Assembly: GCF_035582795.1 (NCBI RefSeq)
Contig: NC_134367.1
Span: 121,670,562 to 121,734,561, forward strand
From: Mycteria americana
Lineage: Eukaryota > Chordata > Aves > Ciconiiformes > Ciconiidae
Direction of reading: 5' to 3'
Length of the DNA: 64,000 nucleotides
The notes below the pieces were generated by a model, which worked only from the letters and a program-made list of their open reading frames with translations, was not told where the DNA came from and did not search any database. Positions 40,248 through 53,400 of the stretch are shown one piece after another (positions within the stretch are counted from its first letter, which is position 1; every line of letters begins with the position of its first letter). The translations under genes and the position numbers were made by a program.

Positions 40248-42665
40248 CCAAGAAATCCTTTCCCTTTTCCAGGAATTAGAGGGGGAGAGGGAGTGAGTCC
40301 CATCCCGATTGATGCAGTTTTCTCTGTCCTTACTCCTAAATGTCAGTGTGTTACTAAAGAGCTACTGATTCATGACCCTAGGAATCATGAATTCCAGATA
40401 GAATGCCATTCACTGTTCTACCAGCTACCCTGTAGCTTTAAATAGTGCTATCCCCAAGATAAGGTACCTTGAGATGAGCACAGCTAATATATACCAATAT
40501 CTACCTAACCAGTCTTTTTTTTTCCTACAAAAGAACAACCAGCACTTCTACCTACCAGGGCGTATCTTTGTGTATAGCATATGGATCTTCCTCTGCAGTA
40601 AAACATTCAGAAAGCAATTGTAGTCTGGATATACTGGGTGTTTAATGTTAACGTTGATGGTTGACCACAGTAAATCTTGGAAATTTGGATATAAGGAAGG
40701 AACGGCTGCTCTGATGGTTACAGAGAGGAAATGCTGATAACTTATTTAGTGGATTGAAAACCCAGAAGCTTGGAAGGTGAACAGGTTGGAGTAATCTCAG
40801 TCACTCTCACTCAATCTCAAGTGGAAACTCAGTCACACTCTCAGACATCTTGGAAAGGATCTTTACATTCATGTATGACATTAAACAGCAATTGCTAGAC
40901 CTCGATGTAAAAGGGAGAGTGCTCTTGAGAGATGAAGCCTCTGAGATAAGAGTGAAGCTCTTCTCTCAAATACCTTGTTAAGCAGCTGGTGCTGAGTAAG
41001 CCTATGTGGGAGCTTGTTGACAACTTATTCTTTATTCTAAACAAAATTCCTTTGCAGTCTTCTTCAGTTTGCATGTGATGTTACAAAGTACTTCATGGTT
41101 TCATCTGATAAGCATGATGTTCTTTTATAACTGCAAAATACCCTTTAAAAAAAAAATTGTAGGTATGTTAGTCACCTTAAAGATGCCAGACTTTTCTGGC
41201 AAATACCAAGAGTTGTTTGGCTCAAATGCTGTGGTATGTTGTGCTTGAGAAGAACTACAGAGCTTCATTTGTTGTTGTTTTACCCTTTGTGTGCTGCTGT
41301 TCAGGTGCATGTACGGAGTCATTTGCTAAAGATGTTGGAGTTAAGGGTCATGTTTTATCTGTGTTTCAGAACTAGTATTGTAAAGTCTGCACTTATTTGG
41401 TGGTTAGAAATTCAAATATTTGCTAATATGTATAGGTTGTTTCCACTCTTTCTGTAGATAATGCTTAGTATGTTGTTACGATTTAATCATGGCAGGTGTC
41501 ATTTGAAATGGAAAGAGCTTGGTCGTAGCTCTCCCTTTAAGGGCTATAAGGTATGAACTGGTTAAGCGATGTGTACAGTTGTGAATCTACAAATAGTAGT
41601 AGTTATTGCTTTGTTAATTACACACAATAGTGAAAAAAATCAAGATTACTCTTTAGGAAAGAAAATTTTCTATCCATACCTTGCTTGTTACTGTAATGGT
41701 TTGCAATGTTAAGATGGAGTCTTTAATCTGTTTCCGTCTAGGCCATGGGAATACTTTCTTCTTTCTTTTTTCCCTCTGATTTAGTGATTTGCGTTTAAAT
41801 ATTTTATGGATAATCTTGCTCTGTTCTGCTTTTGAGGATAAGCTTTGATGGAGAAGTTTGTTTTGCTCTAGGCTTTGCTGGTGCTCATAATGGCATTTCC
41901 CAACTGGCGGTTCATAAGACAAAAGCAGGCTGGCGGCAGCAGCTGTGGAGACAGCACATGTTGGCTCGCAGTTATGAAACTCAAAGAACGGGGAGACCTA
42001 ACAGAAACCCATGAATTGGTAGAAAGAAACTTAAACAGTAGAGCAGCAGATCATGGCTAGTGATTATAACAGCAGTTCCTTCCTCCACTTCTTCACTGTT
42101 TCAAAGCTTAAGGAAGCATCTTTCAGAGTCTTCGGAGCTACTGTCTGAAGGTGCCTTAAGTACATGACTGTTGAGGCATAGTCCATCAAGTGGCTTAATT
42201 TCTCTTGCACAGTCAGCTGAGCGCACTAATGAGTGTGGGAAAAGATGGACCAGGGTCATTAGCTGTTTTATGAATTGCTGATGATGGGAGGTAGAGAACT
42301 GATGGATTAAAACTCAGATCAGTTGTGTTGGCATGTTGCACAACAGCTCAAGACAAACATGATTCGTGTTCTGGCATTTCAGCGCTGTCTGCTGAGAATA
42401 TGGTCATGTCGTAGTTTACAAGAGACTTGAACTGTCCTCAGTAGATTCTTTGACTTCTAAAACGAAAGAATTGGTTAGAAAATGGTTTTTGGGAATGTTC
42501 CTTTCTCATATCTAATATGGACATTGACCTATACGCACACTTTTAAAATAAAATGTGAAACAGTAAAAATAAAAAATATGAGATTTTAAAAAGCTAGCCA
42601 AATTCTAATATACTTCTTTTTTTCCCTATTACAGAAATACATTAACTTTGAAGTGGAACTAAACA

Positions 42666-44435
42666 ATGGAACCAGATATCATTCGAATGTACTCCTCATC
42701 CCCTCCACCACTAGACAATGGAGCTGATGATGATGAAGATGAATTTGGAGAATTTGGAGGATTTTCTGATGTAAGCACTGCTGGTGTAGCTTTTGCTGAT
42801 TTTGATACACCGGACTACAGTCATCCAAAGGAGGAGTTTATACCCACAAATCATTTCATCCCACTTCATGATTATTCTGACAATGTAGCTAGCATTGCAA
42901 CTTTCACATCTGTTAAAAATGTTAAAGATAAAGACTGCATTGCAGAGCTTCCTACTTTTACTAAGGAACTTTCTGATATGTCAGCTACTAGTACCAGCAA
43001 AGAAAAATCTAAGTTTAGAACTTCAGGTACCACTTTAGAAGATGTAAACAAAAGAGGGGAACAAAGAGACAACACTGGGAAATCAGAGGGTTTTTCTTCT
43101 CATGTCATTAGAACTGATATAGCAGTTGAGACCCAGGATGAGCAAATAGATGCTTGTAATGGTGAGAAGCTTCCATGTCTAGAGATTCTAACAAATGGAT
43201 TTGCAGCATTGGACCCTGTAAATCCTCAGGGAACAGAAAATCTAGACAGTATCAGTGACTCAAAGGGACTGAAAACTGTTAGCACTCATAGTACTGAGAA
43301 AAAATTGAACTCAATGCCTAGCTCAGGTGAAGACTTTGCAGATTTTGCTACATTCTCAAACAAAAAACCAATCCATTTAGAGGGAACAGGACCTACAATA
43401 TGCAGTGTTCTTAATGAAAGAGACTCTCTGAGCATTCAGGAGAACAACAGAATAAACAGAGTAAACTTTATTGAAGAAGAGGTTTGCATTGCAGAAATTA
43501 GTTGTGAACAGGGTCCCTCAGCACTGGAAGATAATGAATTTGTAATTTCTAGTACATCTCAAACAACTGGAAGTTCAATATGCACTACTGAAAATGGAGA
43601 ACGCAGTGGGAGGAGAAGACAACATGGCACAGAGAATGGGAAAGATTTTACTAGGCCTGATGACTCCTTGGGAACAGAGGACATCAAGGCTGATAAGATC
43701 CAAAGCCTAAGCAGTGATCTTGCAAGAGAAAAATTGGGTGATTCTGAAGATCTTAAGGATGGTGGAAGTAGTACTGAAGTTGTAGCTTGCAGTGACACAC
43801 ATGATGATGATTTTGGTGATTTTGGTTCAGTCAGCAGTGCATCTCCTACCTTCGTTAATGCTCAAGAATCGATAAATGCTCTAGATTTAGAAGGAACTTC
43901 TGAACAGCCCGCACATATTAGCAAACCTAATGATGAATTTGGTGAATTCAGGGACACAAGTACTGTTTCTCAGCAGCCAGCAAGGTTGGATCAAGCTGAA
44001 CTAAATCAGACTGCTGACACTTTAGAATGTGATACTACCAGTAAAACTTCTGGCTTAGACTTCCAGCATACTACTGAGGTAGAAAATGGTGATGATAGTG
44101 AATTTGGAGAATTTGATTCAGTGCCAAAACCTCAAGATGAGAGTGTTGCTTTTCAGGACTCTGACGACTTTGCGGACTTCAGTTCAGCAGGTTGTAACCA
44201 GGCTACAGACTGGAATGCTTTTGGAGATGAACAGAAAGACAGCTGTTCTTGGGCTGCCTTTGGAGATGAGCAAGCTGGTGAATCTCATCACAGAAAAGAG
44301 ACATGGCAGTCACATAGGACAGATGCATCTGCCAGGACTGATAGTCCAGTATTACACAAGACTGACAGTTTTGCTTTAGCATCTGTCCAAGGAACTACCA
44401 GTAAGCAATCTCAAGAGCCAGCACCTTCAGTTCAG
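42666..44435 (+). CDS. AFTPH: AFTPH exon 2 coding part, residues 1-590
   Basis: The exon begins at 42635 after CCCTATTACAG, has 31 nt of 5'UTR, then the ATG at 42666. It ends at 44435 before the donor GTAAGG, in phase 0, at PSVQ. Its 1.8-kb length is very large for a vertebrate internal exon and is typical of this gene. It encodes the whole adaptor-binding region: FGEFGGF at 27-33, FADF at 43, 224 and 502, FGDF at 383, FGEF at 425 and 480, WNAF at 516 and WAAF at 529. If the donor is not used, translation runs 51 more codons to a TAG at 44589-44591 through a hydrophobic stretch. Confidence 0.97.
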
Positions 44436-47400
44436 GTAAGGGTGTTCTTGATTTTATTCAGTCTTGTTCTGGCCTTGTGCATACAGCTCTTCCTGGTTCC
44501 TGCTTCTGCATACAACAAATGTTTGGATAGTCCTTGTTTGTCTTGTGGGAGAGATTTAATTTGGTGGGTGAGACAGGCTGGTATGAAATAGTGCGCTGTG
44601 TTTGCATCTTGTCTCTTTTGCACTGTTACTTCCTGCAGAAAAATGAGCCGGATATGCTAGAACTTGTATGCATTTGTTTTGATGATTATATGTGTTCCTT
44701 TACATAAACTGATCAAAGGAATAAACCATCATAAACATTTCAGAGCCTGTGATAGTTCTTCCTTTGCTTCATAGTTTACTGCCTTGGTGGGGGGGGGGGA
44801 ACTCTGATGTTGCCTTTTCATAAAGTAGTGGTGTGACTGGAAGCTGAGATTATTGGTTCCCAAAATTTTTCATCATGATTGTCTGTCATGTTTTCAAAAT
44901 CTGATTTAAAATGATGACTCGATTTGTAAATAGCTGCACTCACTTGCTTAGAGCAGAGCGCATGATAAAATATGACCTATGGAGTTCTGTCTCTGGTATT
45001 GCAACTCCTGGAATAGGGAAGTTAACCATTTAAAAGTTATTTAAAAATAAGTCTCTGTTATACACTAATTGTGGGAAGCTCCACGTTATAGCAACATCAC
45101 AAAAATAGGACTGATGATTTCTTAAAGCTGCTGCTATATCTAATTAGGAGTTTTGGGGAGGGTGAAATAGATTTAATTCTTACCCCCACCCCCTAGTGTT
45201 TCTATCTTAGTTGCTAAGTATGTATTAATTCCTAATTAATTCCTTCCTAAGTCTTTTCACCAGTCATCTTTGAGATCTGTGCTTGTTTATACATAGATAA
45301 CTTTTTAATATCACTTTTACACAATTCAGAGCAACAATTTGAGTTTAAAATTCTCTTCAGTGCTTCTTTTTAATCATGCCATCCCATGCGAGTAGTTCAG
45401 AGTATGCTCTGTCTTTTTGAAATGTGCAGCAACACCAGCAATACAGGGTATTAGTGGTAATATGTGTCTAAAAGGTTTGGATCTTCTCTGGTAGTCAAAG
45501 GAAATGAGGTAAGTCCTTTCTTCCAGGACCTTGTGTAGGCTTGGCCTACTTTCTGTAGAGGCAGCCCTGCCTCTTTCTGTTTCCTGCCAGTGACAGGTGA
45601 AGTGGCTTTTCAGAAGAAAGTTCTGCCAGCCAGAGGTTTGCAAGCATCAGCAAATGGAATGGAGCTTTTGGGGCTTAGCTCTGATTTCTTGTCACATTAA
45701 AAGGTGTGAGCCTCAGCTCCTGACACATCCTTCTTGCTGTTTTGTGCAATGACTAACACTCTGAATTTCAAAGTGGCTTCACGAGCCTAAAAAAGACTCG
45801 CAAGTGAACCTGCAGGTGGATTTTTGTGTCTGTGTAAAACCTTGCTCATCATCACCTGAATGTGTGGGTCAATTTCTCAAGTTGAAAGCACAAATCTCTT
45901 GTTAACTATTCTGTTGGTCATTCACCCATAAAATTGGAGAGTACTAAGGTCATTAGTGCAATTAACCTAAATTGTTCCTGTTGCCACTTGAAAGACTGTC
46001 CAGAATCTGACAAAGAAATGAGGTGGGGAGGTGAGTCTAGTAAATCATCCATTTTTCTAGTTAATCATGCTATTAAGGGATAGTCTGAAGGTTTCAAACA
46101 TTTATTTTTACTTAGAATTTTCCATAACTTTATGATGGAGTTTCAATAGAAAACACTTCTGAATGTAGATGTTTATAAAAGCGGAACATTCAGAGTTTCT
46201 GTAATTTTTTTTTCCCCTCCCCAAGTCTGCCTTAACAAAAGATAAAAGCCAAGTTACAATGGAAGTTCTTAGGTGATCTGTCATGAAGTCATACAGTAGT
46301 TTGGTTAGATTGTAAAGCAAGTTTTAAGACATAAATATTTTTTTAATTCCTTCTCTTCATACTACAACCATTTGTGACTGACTGGATATAAAGTGATGTT
46401 CTGCCTCCCCTGCCAGTGAGGAAGTACAACCCAAAGAATGTTTCACACAAATAAGCTGTAGAGGAAGTTGAGCTGGATATGTTCTCTCTGTTGCAATAGT
46501 TTCCTTAGCCTTGCAATGACTTTTAGTTGCTATATTTTTTTCAGTTACCCTTAAAACAATAGTTACACATTTTCAAAACTTACTTTGTATTCTGTAAGTG
46601 CTTTAAGTTTTGGAAGGGCCTATTGAAACCTTTTTACATTTAAAAAAAATGCTTTGTTTTAATCTTAAGTAGTAATTCTGTTTTTAATCCATTGAGCCAC
46701 AGTTTAGTAAATTACAATTAGAAACATTGAGATTAGTTGAGTCAACACGAGCCAGCGTGGTCCCAGTACTTTGAGGAATCTTAGTAAAATTAAACTCAGA
46801 TTTTGATTGGCTTCCTTACTTTTGCTTAAGAGGATGTCACTGAGGTCAAACCACAGAATACAGCATTTTAAAGTATTTGCTGATCTTCTGTTTCCCATGT
46901 ATTAAAGTTGAGTTCTGGAGCTGTTTGAGGCAAAAGCAGAAACACTTGCATGCGAAATAAAGCTAGGGAGAGGTAAACGAACAGTTTATTACCCTGACCA
47001 AAGAAGGATAGGGAGGAGTAGATGACCTGTATCAAAATATTGCTGGCAGATCTAAAAAGCACTTGCTGTAGCAACTTAAAGGGATCAGGCTGTGCAATGG
47101 AGAAATACTGCATGTGTTAGACACTTGAGATAGATGTGAAAATCGAGACCTTGGCTTAGGCTAAAGGTAGACTGGGATCATTTACAAGATACTGTGTACC
47201 CTTGATCTGTAATATTGAGGCTAGGAGAATCACTGTAATGTGGTAGTGAAATAATTTGAATGGTGCATAAACAGACCTTAATGTAATTCTTTACTTTTCA
47301 GTTTTCTGCCTTTGTATACCTAGCCAGCAACATTACTGTTTAAATGTGGAAATTATGTATACAGCAATTTTCATTCATCCAGAATGCAGCATGAAAGGAA

Positions 47401-50400
47401 AATTATTTACCAGTAGCTCAGGTTCCCTTGCCAGTGGTCTCTGTGTATTTTCCTTTCTGTTTCTTTAGTTTGTGTATTCTGGATGTGCAGGCAGCAGCAA
47501 AATTTTGTGCTTTCTGCATATGGTCTTAATCGTAAGGTATATGTCAGGCAAACTCTTAAAGATTGTGGATTTGGTATAATGTTTAATTAAAAATTAGACT
47601 TTGCTTGAGTTCAACTAATTCAGTTTTTCTTACAAAATACAGAACGTAAAAGAAGAAAGTAAGGGGGGAAAAGGCCACAAAAATGACCTTATATAGTGAC
47701 ATGTAGTGGCAAAAAGATCATGATGTCTTTTCTCCTTTGCCTTTGGTCCTAGGCTTCCTGAATCCTGCACACGATCTAAAACATAGGATTTGTAACATGC
47801 TGACCTCTTCTATTCAGTAGGGTTGTGCGGAGGGGAGAGGAAAAAGGGCATGGTATATGGTATTCAGTTAGAATTACTGGAAGAATTTGTAATCCCTTAA
47901 GAAAAAGTTCGTTTCAAAGGCTGATGGACACAGATACGCAAACTGTTATTTGAACCCATATTAATACTACCATGTACTCTAATCATTTAATGTCTGTCTT
48001 CAGCTGAAAAATGTCATATTTGGTTTCAGTATAGCTGCCGGTTTGTATTTGAGATGTGCCTTTGTGTTCATTAAAACTGATTTAGGATGTAGTAGTGGGT
48101 GAATTGGTTGATCTAACAAGTTTTGAGCGAGCCTGCGCTGTGCCATATGCTTTACTCTCCTTTATATGATCACATAACACACTACTAAGTTATGTTTATA
48201 AGGAATATAAGGCTCAGCACAGCTTTTTCCATGAGACAGTGTTGAACCTTAGTCAGTTGAGGGGGTTACTCTACTGTATTGTGCGTTAATAATGTATATA
48301 GGACTTAGGCAGCAAAGCACAAGAGCTGTTATTACCTATGGTAATCATGTGGGTGGGTAATAGGGCTGTGCCTAGCTGTGTTCAGGGAGTACAGGCATCT
48401 CTAGAAAAGGGGGAGATGAATAATGGCTTGGTTGGAAGGCCAAAACTCTTACCCTGTTTAGCTGAGGGTTAACGTATCCTGGAAAGGGAGGAAGGGAAAC
48501 CTGAACAGTCCTCCAAGTGGGTTTTAAGATCCTCCGCTTAGTAGAGAGCCTGTGCTCACATGCTCTACCTCTTCAGATTAATCAGACAGTGTGGGTGATG
48601 TACAGTTACTAAGCCACAAGTATGCATCAAGACAAAGAAAACCCTGGATCACTGTCACTTAGAGTACTCTATCTTGGGCAATGAATGAAGTCATCCTCTT
48701 GGAAAAAAGTAATTATGACCGTAAACACTTCAGCCTCCCAGTTCACTAAGATAAATTAAGATAGTGTTGGCTAAATTAAGCTCAGACAGTTGAGTAACAA
48801 CTTGCAGTGTAAATATATCTGTCTAGAAAGGTTTGGTTTTGTTTTAAAGTCCATAGCACAGTTTTTAAGTATGTGCAGCTGAATAACAGTAGAAAACAGA
48901 CCATTAAAAGTAGCTCATAATTGCTGTATTTCAGAGCAGGCTGGCTAAGGGGATCTTACAAAAGAAAATAGTTTGGGAGGGGGTTGTCTTAGCATTTCTG
49001 TTTCTAAATCACAGAATAAAATTATTTTCCATTTTGTACACATAAGTTTTGTCTACTATGCTTACTCTCAGAGCCTGACTGAAAAGTTAGTACAACACCT
49101 CTAGATAATAATAGCATGACCAATTGAAATGAGAAGTAAGTTTTATGTAGTCTAGATAAATAACTGTTAAACATCACTTTGCCTGCATGGAAGATGCAAG
49201 ATTTGACACATTCTTCAACTGAGGGAGAATAAATGTGCAAGCCTTCCAGCAAGAAGGAGGGAGACAACTTCACATTTCTACAGTGGACTTCCCTGTGGTT
49301 TGTAACTCTCTCATATGAAGCAGTAGAAAGACCATAGAAGTCTTGTTCTTCTTTCTCAAGCCACTAAATTTTCAGATTTGCTTTGCAGCCGAGCTCAAAA
49401 TCTTTATAGTTACTGTTTAAAAATGTTTTGGGGGGATGTTTAGAACTATCACTGCCTTCTTATAACTCTAAATTTTTGTAAAAAATTTTCACTATTTATT
49501 TCTCATTGGTGAGGATTTTTAGCTCTTATGGCATTGTACTTGATTGCGTAACTACATAGCATCCTCTTGCTGGCTTGTACATCTCAGTTTAGGACCAGTG
49601 TTGCCATTATAAATTACCTGCAGGAATAAAAATGAAACAATTCACTTTCTTACGTCTAAGAAATTTACGTCACCATCTTAAATGTAACTGCAGGGGGGGG
49701 AGGGCAGGCGGGGGCAAAAAAGAAAGGGAAAAAAAAGAAAAGCTGTCATATTTGGATCATGAGAAGTTGAACTAGTGTTCTTTGTAAGCTTTGCTTCTTT
49801 TCTTTACTCAGTTTTTCTGCCTGCAGCTCTTCCCCCATTGCTTCTGGGAAGGTGCTCTGTTTGCTAAGCAGCGCCTGCACATCAGGGAAAGAAATAAATT
49901 GTTGCCATGTGGAAGGCAAACTGATTCTTAGTTTAAGCAGTCCATAAACCTTTTCAAAGAAAAAACTGCCCACATTTAACTAGGAATTTAGCGATTGGTT
50001 TATGTGCATTTAGTTAACTGTTCAGATCTGTTTCTTCATGCTTGACCCCAAAAGATTTTGAGACCCGCTGAAGTTGATTAGTGTGTTCCCCATGGTGAGT
50101 TGCATCCATTGAAATGAGTTTCTCAGGTCCCCTATGTTAATTGCATGGTCATGTAGTTTAGCTCTTAAAAAAAAAAAAATAAACAACTAACCAATGGGGG
50201 GGGGGGGTGTGACAACAAAAAACCCCCACATGTGGTGAAGGTACAGGAACATATGGTGACTTAGCTCCACACAGGCAAAAGTGTTGCTGGAAAATATGGT
50301 TTGGTTGTTAGAAAACCCAGCAAAGGGAGTTTCTCATTTAACCTCTGCTTTATTTTATTAAAATGGTCATAAATACCTGTGTTAGGCACTCTCCAGAGCA

Positions 50401-53400
50401 GTGGGTTCGTGATTTAAAATAAAATCTGCGTGGTTGATCAGTTTCTTTGCTTGGCTTCTGGCCACTGAGCTTTGTTCTGCCATTTTTTGAGAGCCTTCAC
50501 TCGGCTTCTGAATTCTAACTAGAAGCTGATCATGTCCATATGAACTTTATTCCTTCCCTAAATTATACATTTAGCATCTTGGATCCTTCATATGCTCATT
50601 TCTGTCTCCTTTCTCATGTTTTTCTATCAGATAAGACTTGAATATCTAAATAGTCTTAATAATTTAACTATTACACTGCTTTTATTTATTCTTAGGTCTC
50701 CCAGTTTTGTGTTCAATAAAGGCAAGCAGCCCAGAGCTTGAGTGCTGCTTCCTTCATAGCCTCTTTTCCTGGCAGCAAGAAGACGAGGGCTGAAGGTGAC
50801 CTCTGGTTTTGACTCTCTCCCTTCTTAAAGCACCTCTGAAGGCTGCCAGAGCAGAGATCCTGCAGGCTGTGAGCAAGAGTGGGATAGGGAAAATGAGGGA
50901 TTGCATTGAGGAACGGGGCTGGCCCCTCTGATGGAAAGTGGGGAGGAGTGAGGGGACAAAGTGCCACTCCACTGTGAGCTTCCAGCATGAGAAGCTCACT
51001 GGATGAGCTTTTGTGTCTGCTCTGCAGCTTATGTGTGATTGGGACCGTGGACAGAAGCAAGAGGTCTTCCCTCCCCCCCCACACACACAGAGTTCCCTGA
51101 AACTTTACTCAGAGCAGCTTTACAGCAGTTATATGTTGAAAACTTCATATCAACTATTTCTGTAGTGTAGCCCAAGTGCATTGTCTTTATGGCAGGTTTT
51201 AGTATCTCCTTTTCATAGCTCTGAAGAGAGGTAGTGACCTGTCACTGAGTTCACATGGAGGCGCCTGGGGAGGATTTAGTGTGCTGGATGGGCAACGTAG
51301 ATTTGCTGTGTTGAAGGAGTTCATTGATTCTATAGTCTCATGGTGGAGAAGAGGAACACAAATTCTGTAAAGCTAGTACTTTAGCCTTTCAGCTCTGAGG
51401 GCTGGATCTTGCTCCTATTTAAACAGCCAAGGAGATAAATTCTAATCCTGTGGTTATCATTCTCAGTTGAAAGTCTGTTACATCCGTGATATTTTTGTTG
51501 TTTCAGGTGATGATTACCATGTATCTTAAGTGTTTATCAAAAACTTTTATGCTTTCTGAGAAACTATGGGGCCTTGAGTTTGCACTGTTTGGAGAATCAC
51601 AGTTAATTTTTAGAATGGCAGCTGTAGCCTTCTTTCACATCTTCAGTATGTGCCTTTAAGAATTATTCTTCTCAAATGGCAGTGCAGAACACTTGGGTAT
51701 CAAATATTTTTAGTAACATGAAAAATGGAGAAATGTTCTTGTTTTCTTTTGTGCCCTTTTTTTTTCCCCCAGGATTTTTCATCCTGAAAGACATGACACT
51801 ACTGTGTATGACAGAAGTCATATTTTCTAACAGGCCATTTTGTACAAACAATAGATGTGATTTGTAGAAGATGGACATTTCCACTAATTTCAAAATCTTG
51901 GTTATGCCCTTTATACCTGGGAGCTGTGACCACAGGATTTCATTACCAATTAGAAGAACAAGTGCAGCTGCTTCCTTTAGGGACATTGCCACTGCCCGGG
52001 ACATGTGTTTGTATGCTCGTCCCTGTGTCCATTTGCACACATAGAATTAATTACTCTGGTTTGCTATGGAAACCGTTCTTCTCTGTTGTATATAAATAAG
52101 GGCTAAGCATTTCTGGAAATTTAGAGAAGATGAAAGGAAGGGTAAAGAATGCTATAATTAAACTGTTCCTGAAATTTTGGCACAATTCTTAGGCTCAAAT
52201 TTGAAATTGGGTGCTGACTGAGATGCTGCTTGGTTCTTAGAGACTTTCTGTTAATTCTTTCATTACCTAAGCAAACACATTCTTAGTCACTAGCATGTTC
52301 TCAAACGTTGATCATTTTCAAGAAACGTGATGCTTTGCTGTTTTTATGATCCAATGCCTTTTGTCTGCCTCTTCCTTTTCACTGGGGATATGTATTCCTG
52401 CTGTGTTGCAGAAATGAAGTAAGCATCACCTGTTCATGTAAGATAAGGGCAAGTGATATATTGTAGGCAAAGTTAAGTTTTAAAAGTTAAGTAGAGCATG
52501 CTTTTGTATGCTGAAATGTTAGGCTAGGCTAGAATCTGGAATACTGTTTAGTTTTACTTCCTAAAAATGTATACTAGAGTCTTAGTTCTACTCAACAAAC
52601 ACAAAACCAGCCTACAAGTAATGTGACAAGTATTGTAACTTACTGCATGGCCAAAATGATTGGGCATTAAGAGATGATTAAAAGGAAAATTATATACTGT
52701 AGAACATGACTCATTATGGTCAGAATATACCAGTGAGGTAATGAAGAGGAAAAGATTAAAAAAAAAAGTGAGTCAGGTATACTTTGTGTAATTCAGATCC
52801 TTTGATAGTATAATAATTATGGCATTTTGATATTATGCTTTGCAAGTAGCTGAAGCTGGTGGTGGTCTCTGTCAGGCATTTCTTTCACATGTAGCAAAAC
52901 TGAAGAGCTGATGTTCTAAGCAAGTTAATTTTCCTGCATTTTGCAGTTAGCAGCTGAATAGGGAGAATAGACTGAACAGACTTGGTTCACAGTTCCCGAC
53001 TCATCATCTTGACTCCAGTACAGAATCAAGATATTCTGATAACATGGTGTTTGCCTCTGTGTTACGTTTCCTGTACGATGTTTGCTGATGCACGTGGTCA
53101 GTGGTTTACTTAATTGAGACAAGAGACGAGGCAAATTTTCAGATAGAAATTCAAACAAGAAATGTTGTCGATAACTATTATAATTGTGAGGCAGATACTG
53201 TGGTGCATAAAGGTTTGTCCCAGCTGCATCGATTGGTCTAATTAAAATATGTAACTTCCACCTACCAGCCTTGCTTCTCTGAACCATAAATCATTAGTTG
53301 TAACAAAAAACTTCTGGCTGAGGTTTGTGTTTGTAAATTCAGCATTGCTGCTGGAATATGCTGCATCTCCACAGGAGGGCTCTGCTGGCATAGCTATACT

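Larger units (their letters stand above)
30755..42634 (+). other. AFTPH: AFTPH intron 1
   Basis: An 11.9-kb GT-AG intron. After the CpG island it is AT-rich and mostly unique. Simple repeats include T runs near 32366, an A25 plus CAAAC/A10 tract at 38727-38766 and an A21 run at 40227. A weak inverted repeat (GGTTCTCCC at 33732 and GGGAGAACC at 33771) has a 30-nt loop. Open frames are short and unrecognised. No inserted retroelement was identified. Confidence 0.75.
30715..42645 (+). promoter_or_regulatory. AFTPH: Putative spliced uORF upstream of AFTPH start
   Basis: If exon 1 ends at 30754 and joins exon 2 at 42635, the ATG at 30715 opens a 16-codon frame (MPARAPPPPAQPAEIH) ending at TAA 42643-42645, 20 nt before the main ATG at 42666. 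The ATG context has G at -3. The frame crosses the intron. It depends on exon 1 being as proposed. Confidence 0.35.

Noticed and set aside
42666-44591. The 641-codon frame taken as the full aftiphilin protein
   Set aside because: The last 51 codons are past a good donor (44436), and the next exon (55606) continues the known protein. It is kept only as a possible isoform.
50713-51086. Overlapping 110- and 123-codon minus-strand frames in AFTPH intron 2
   Set aside because: Two frames open over the same GC-richer patch point to base composition. No family resemblance.
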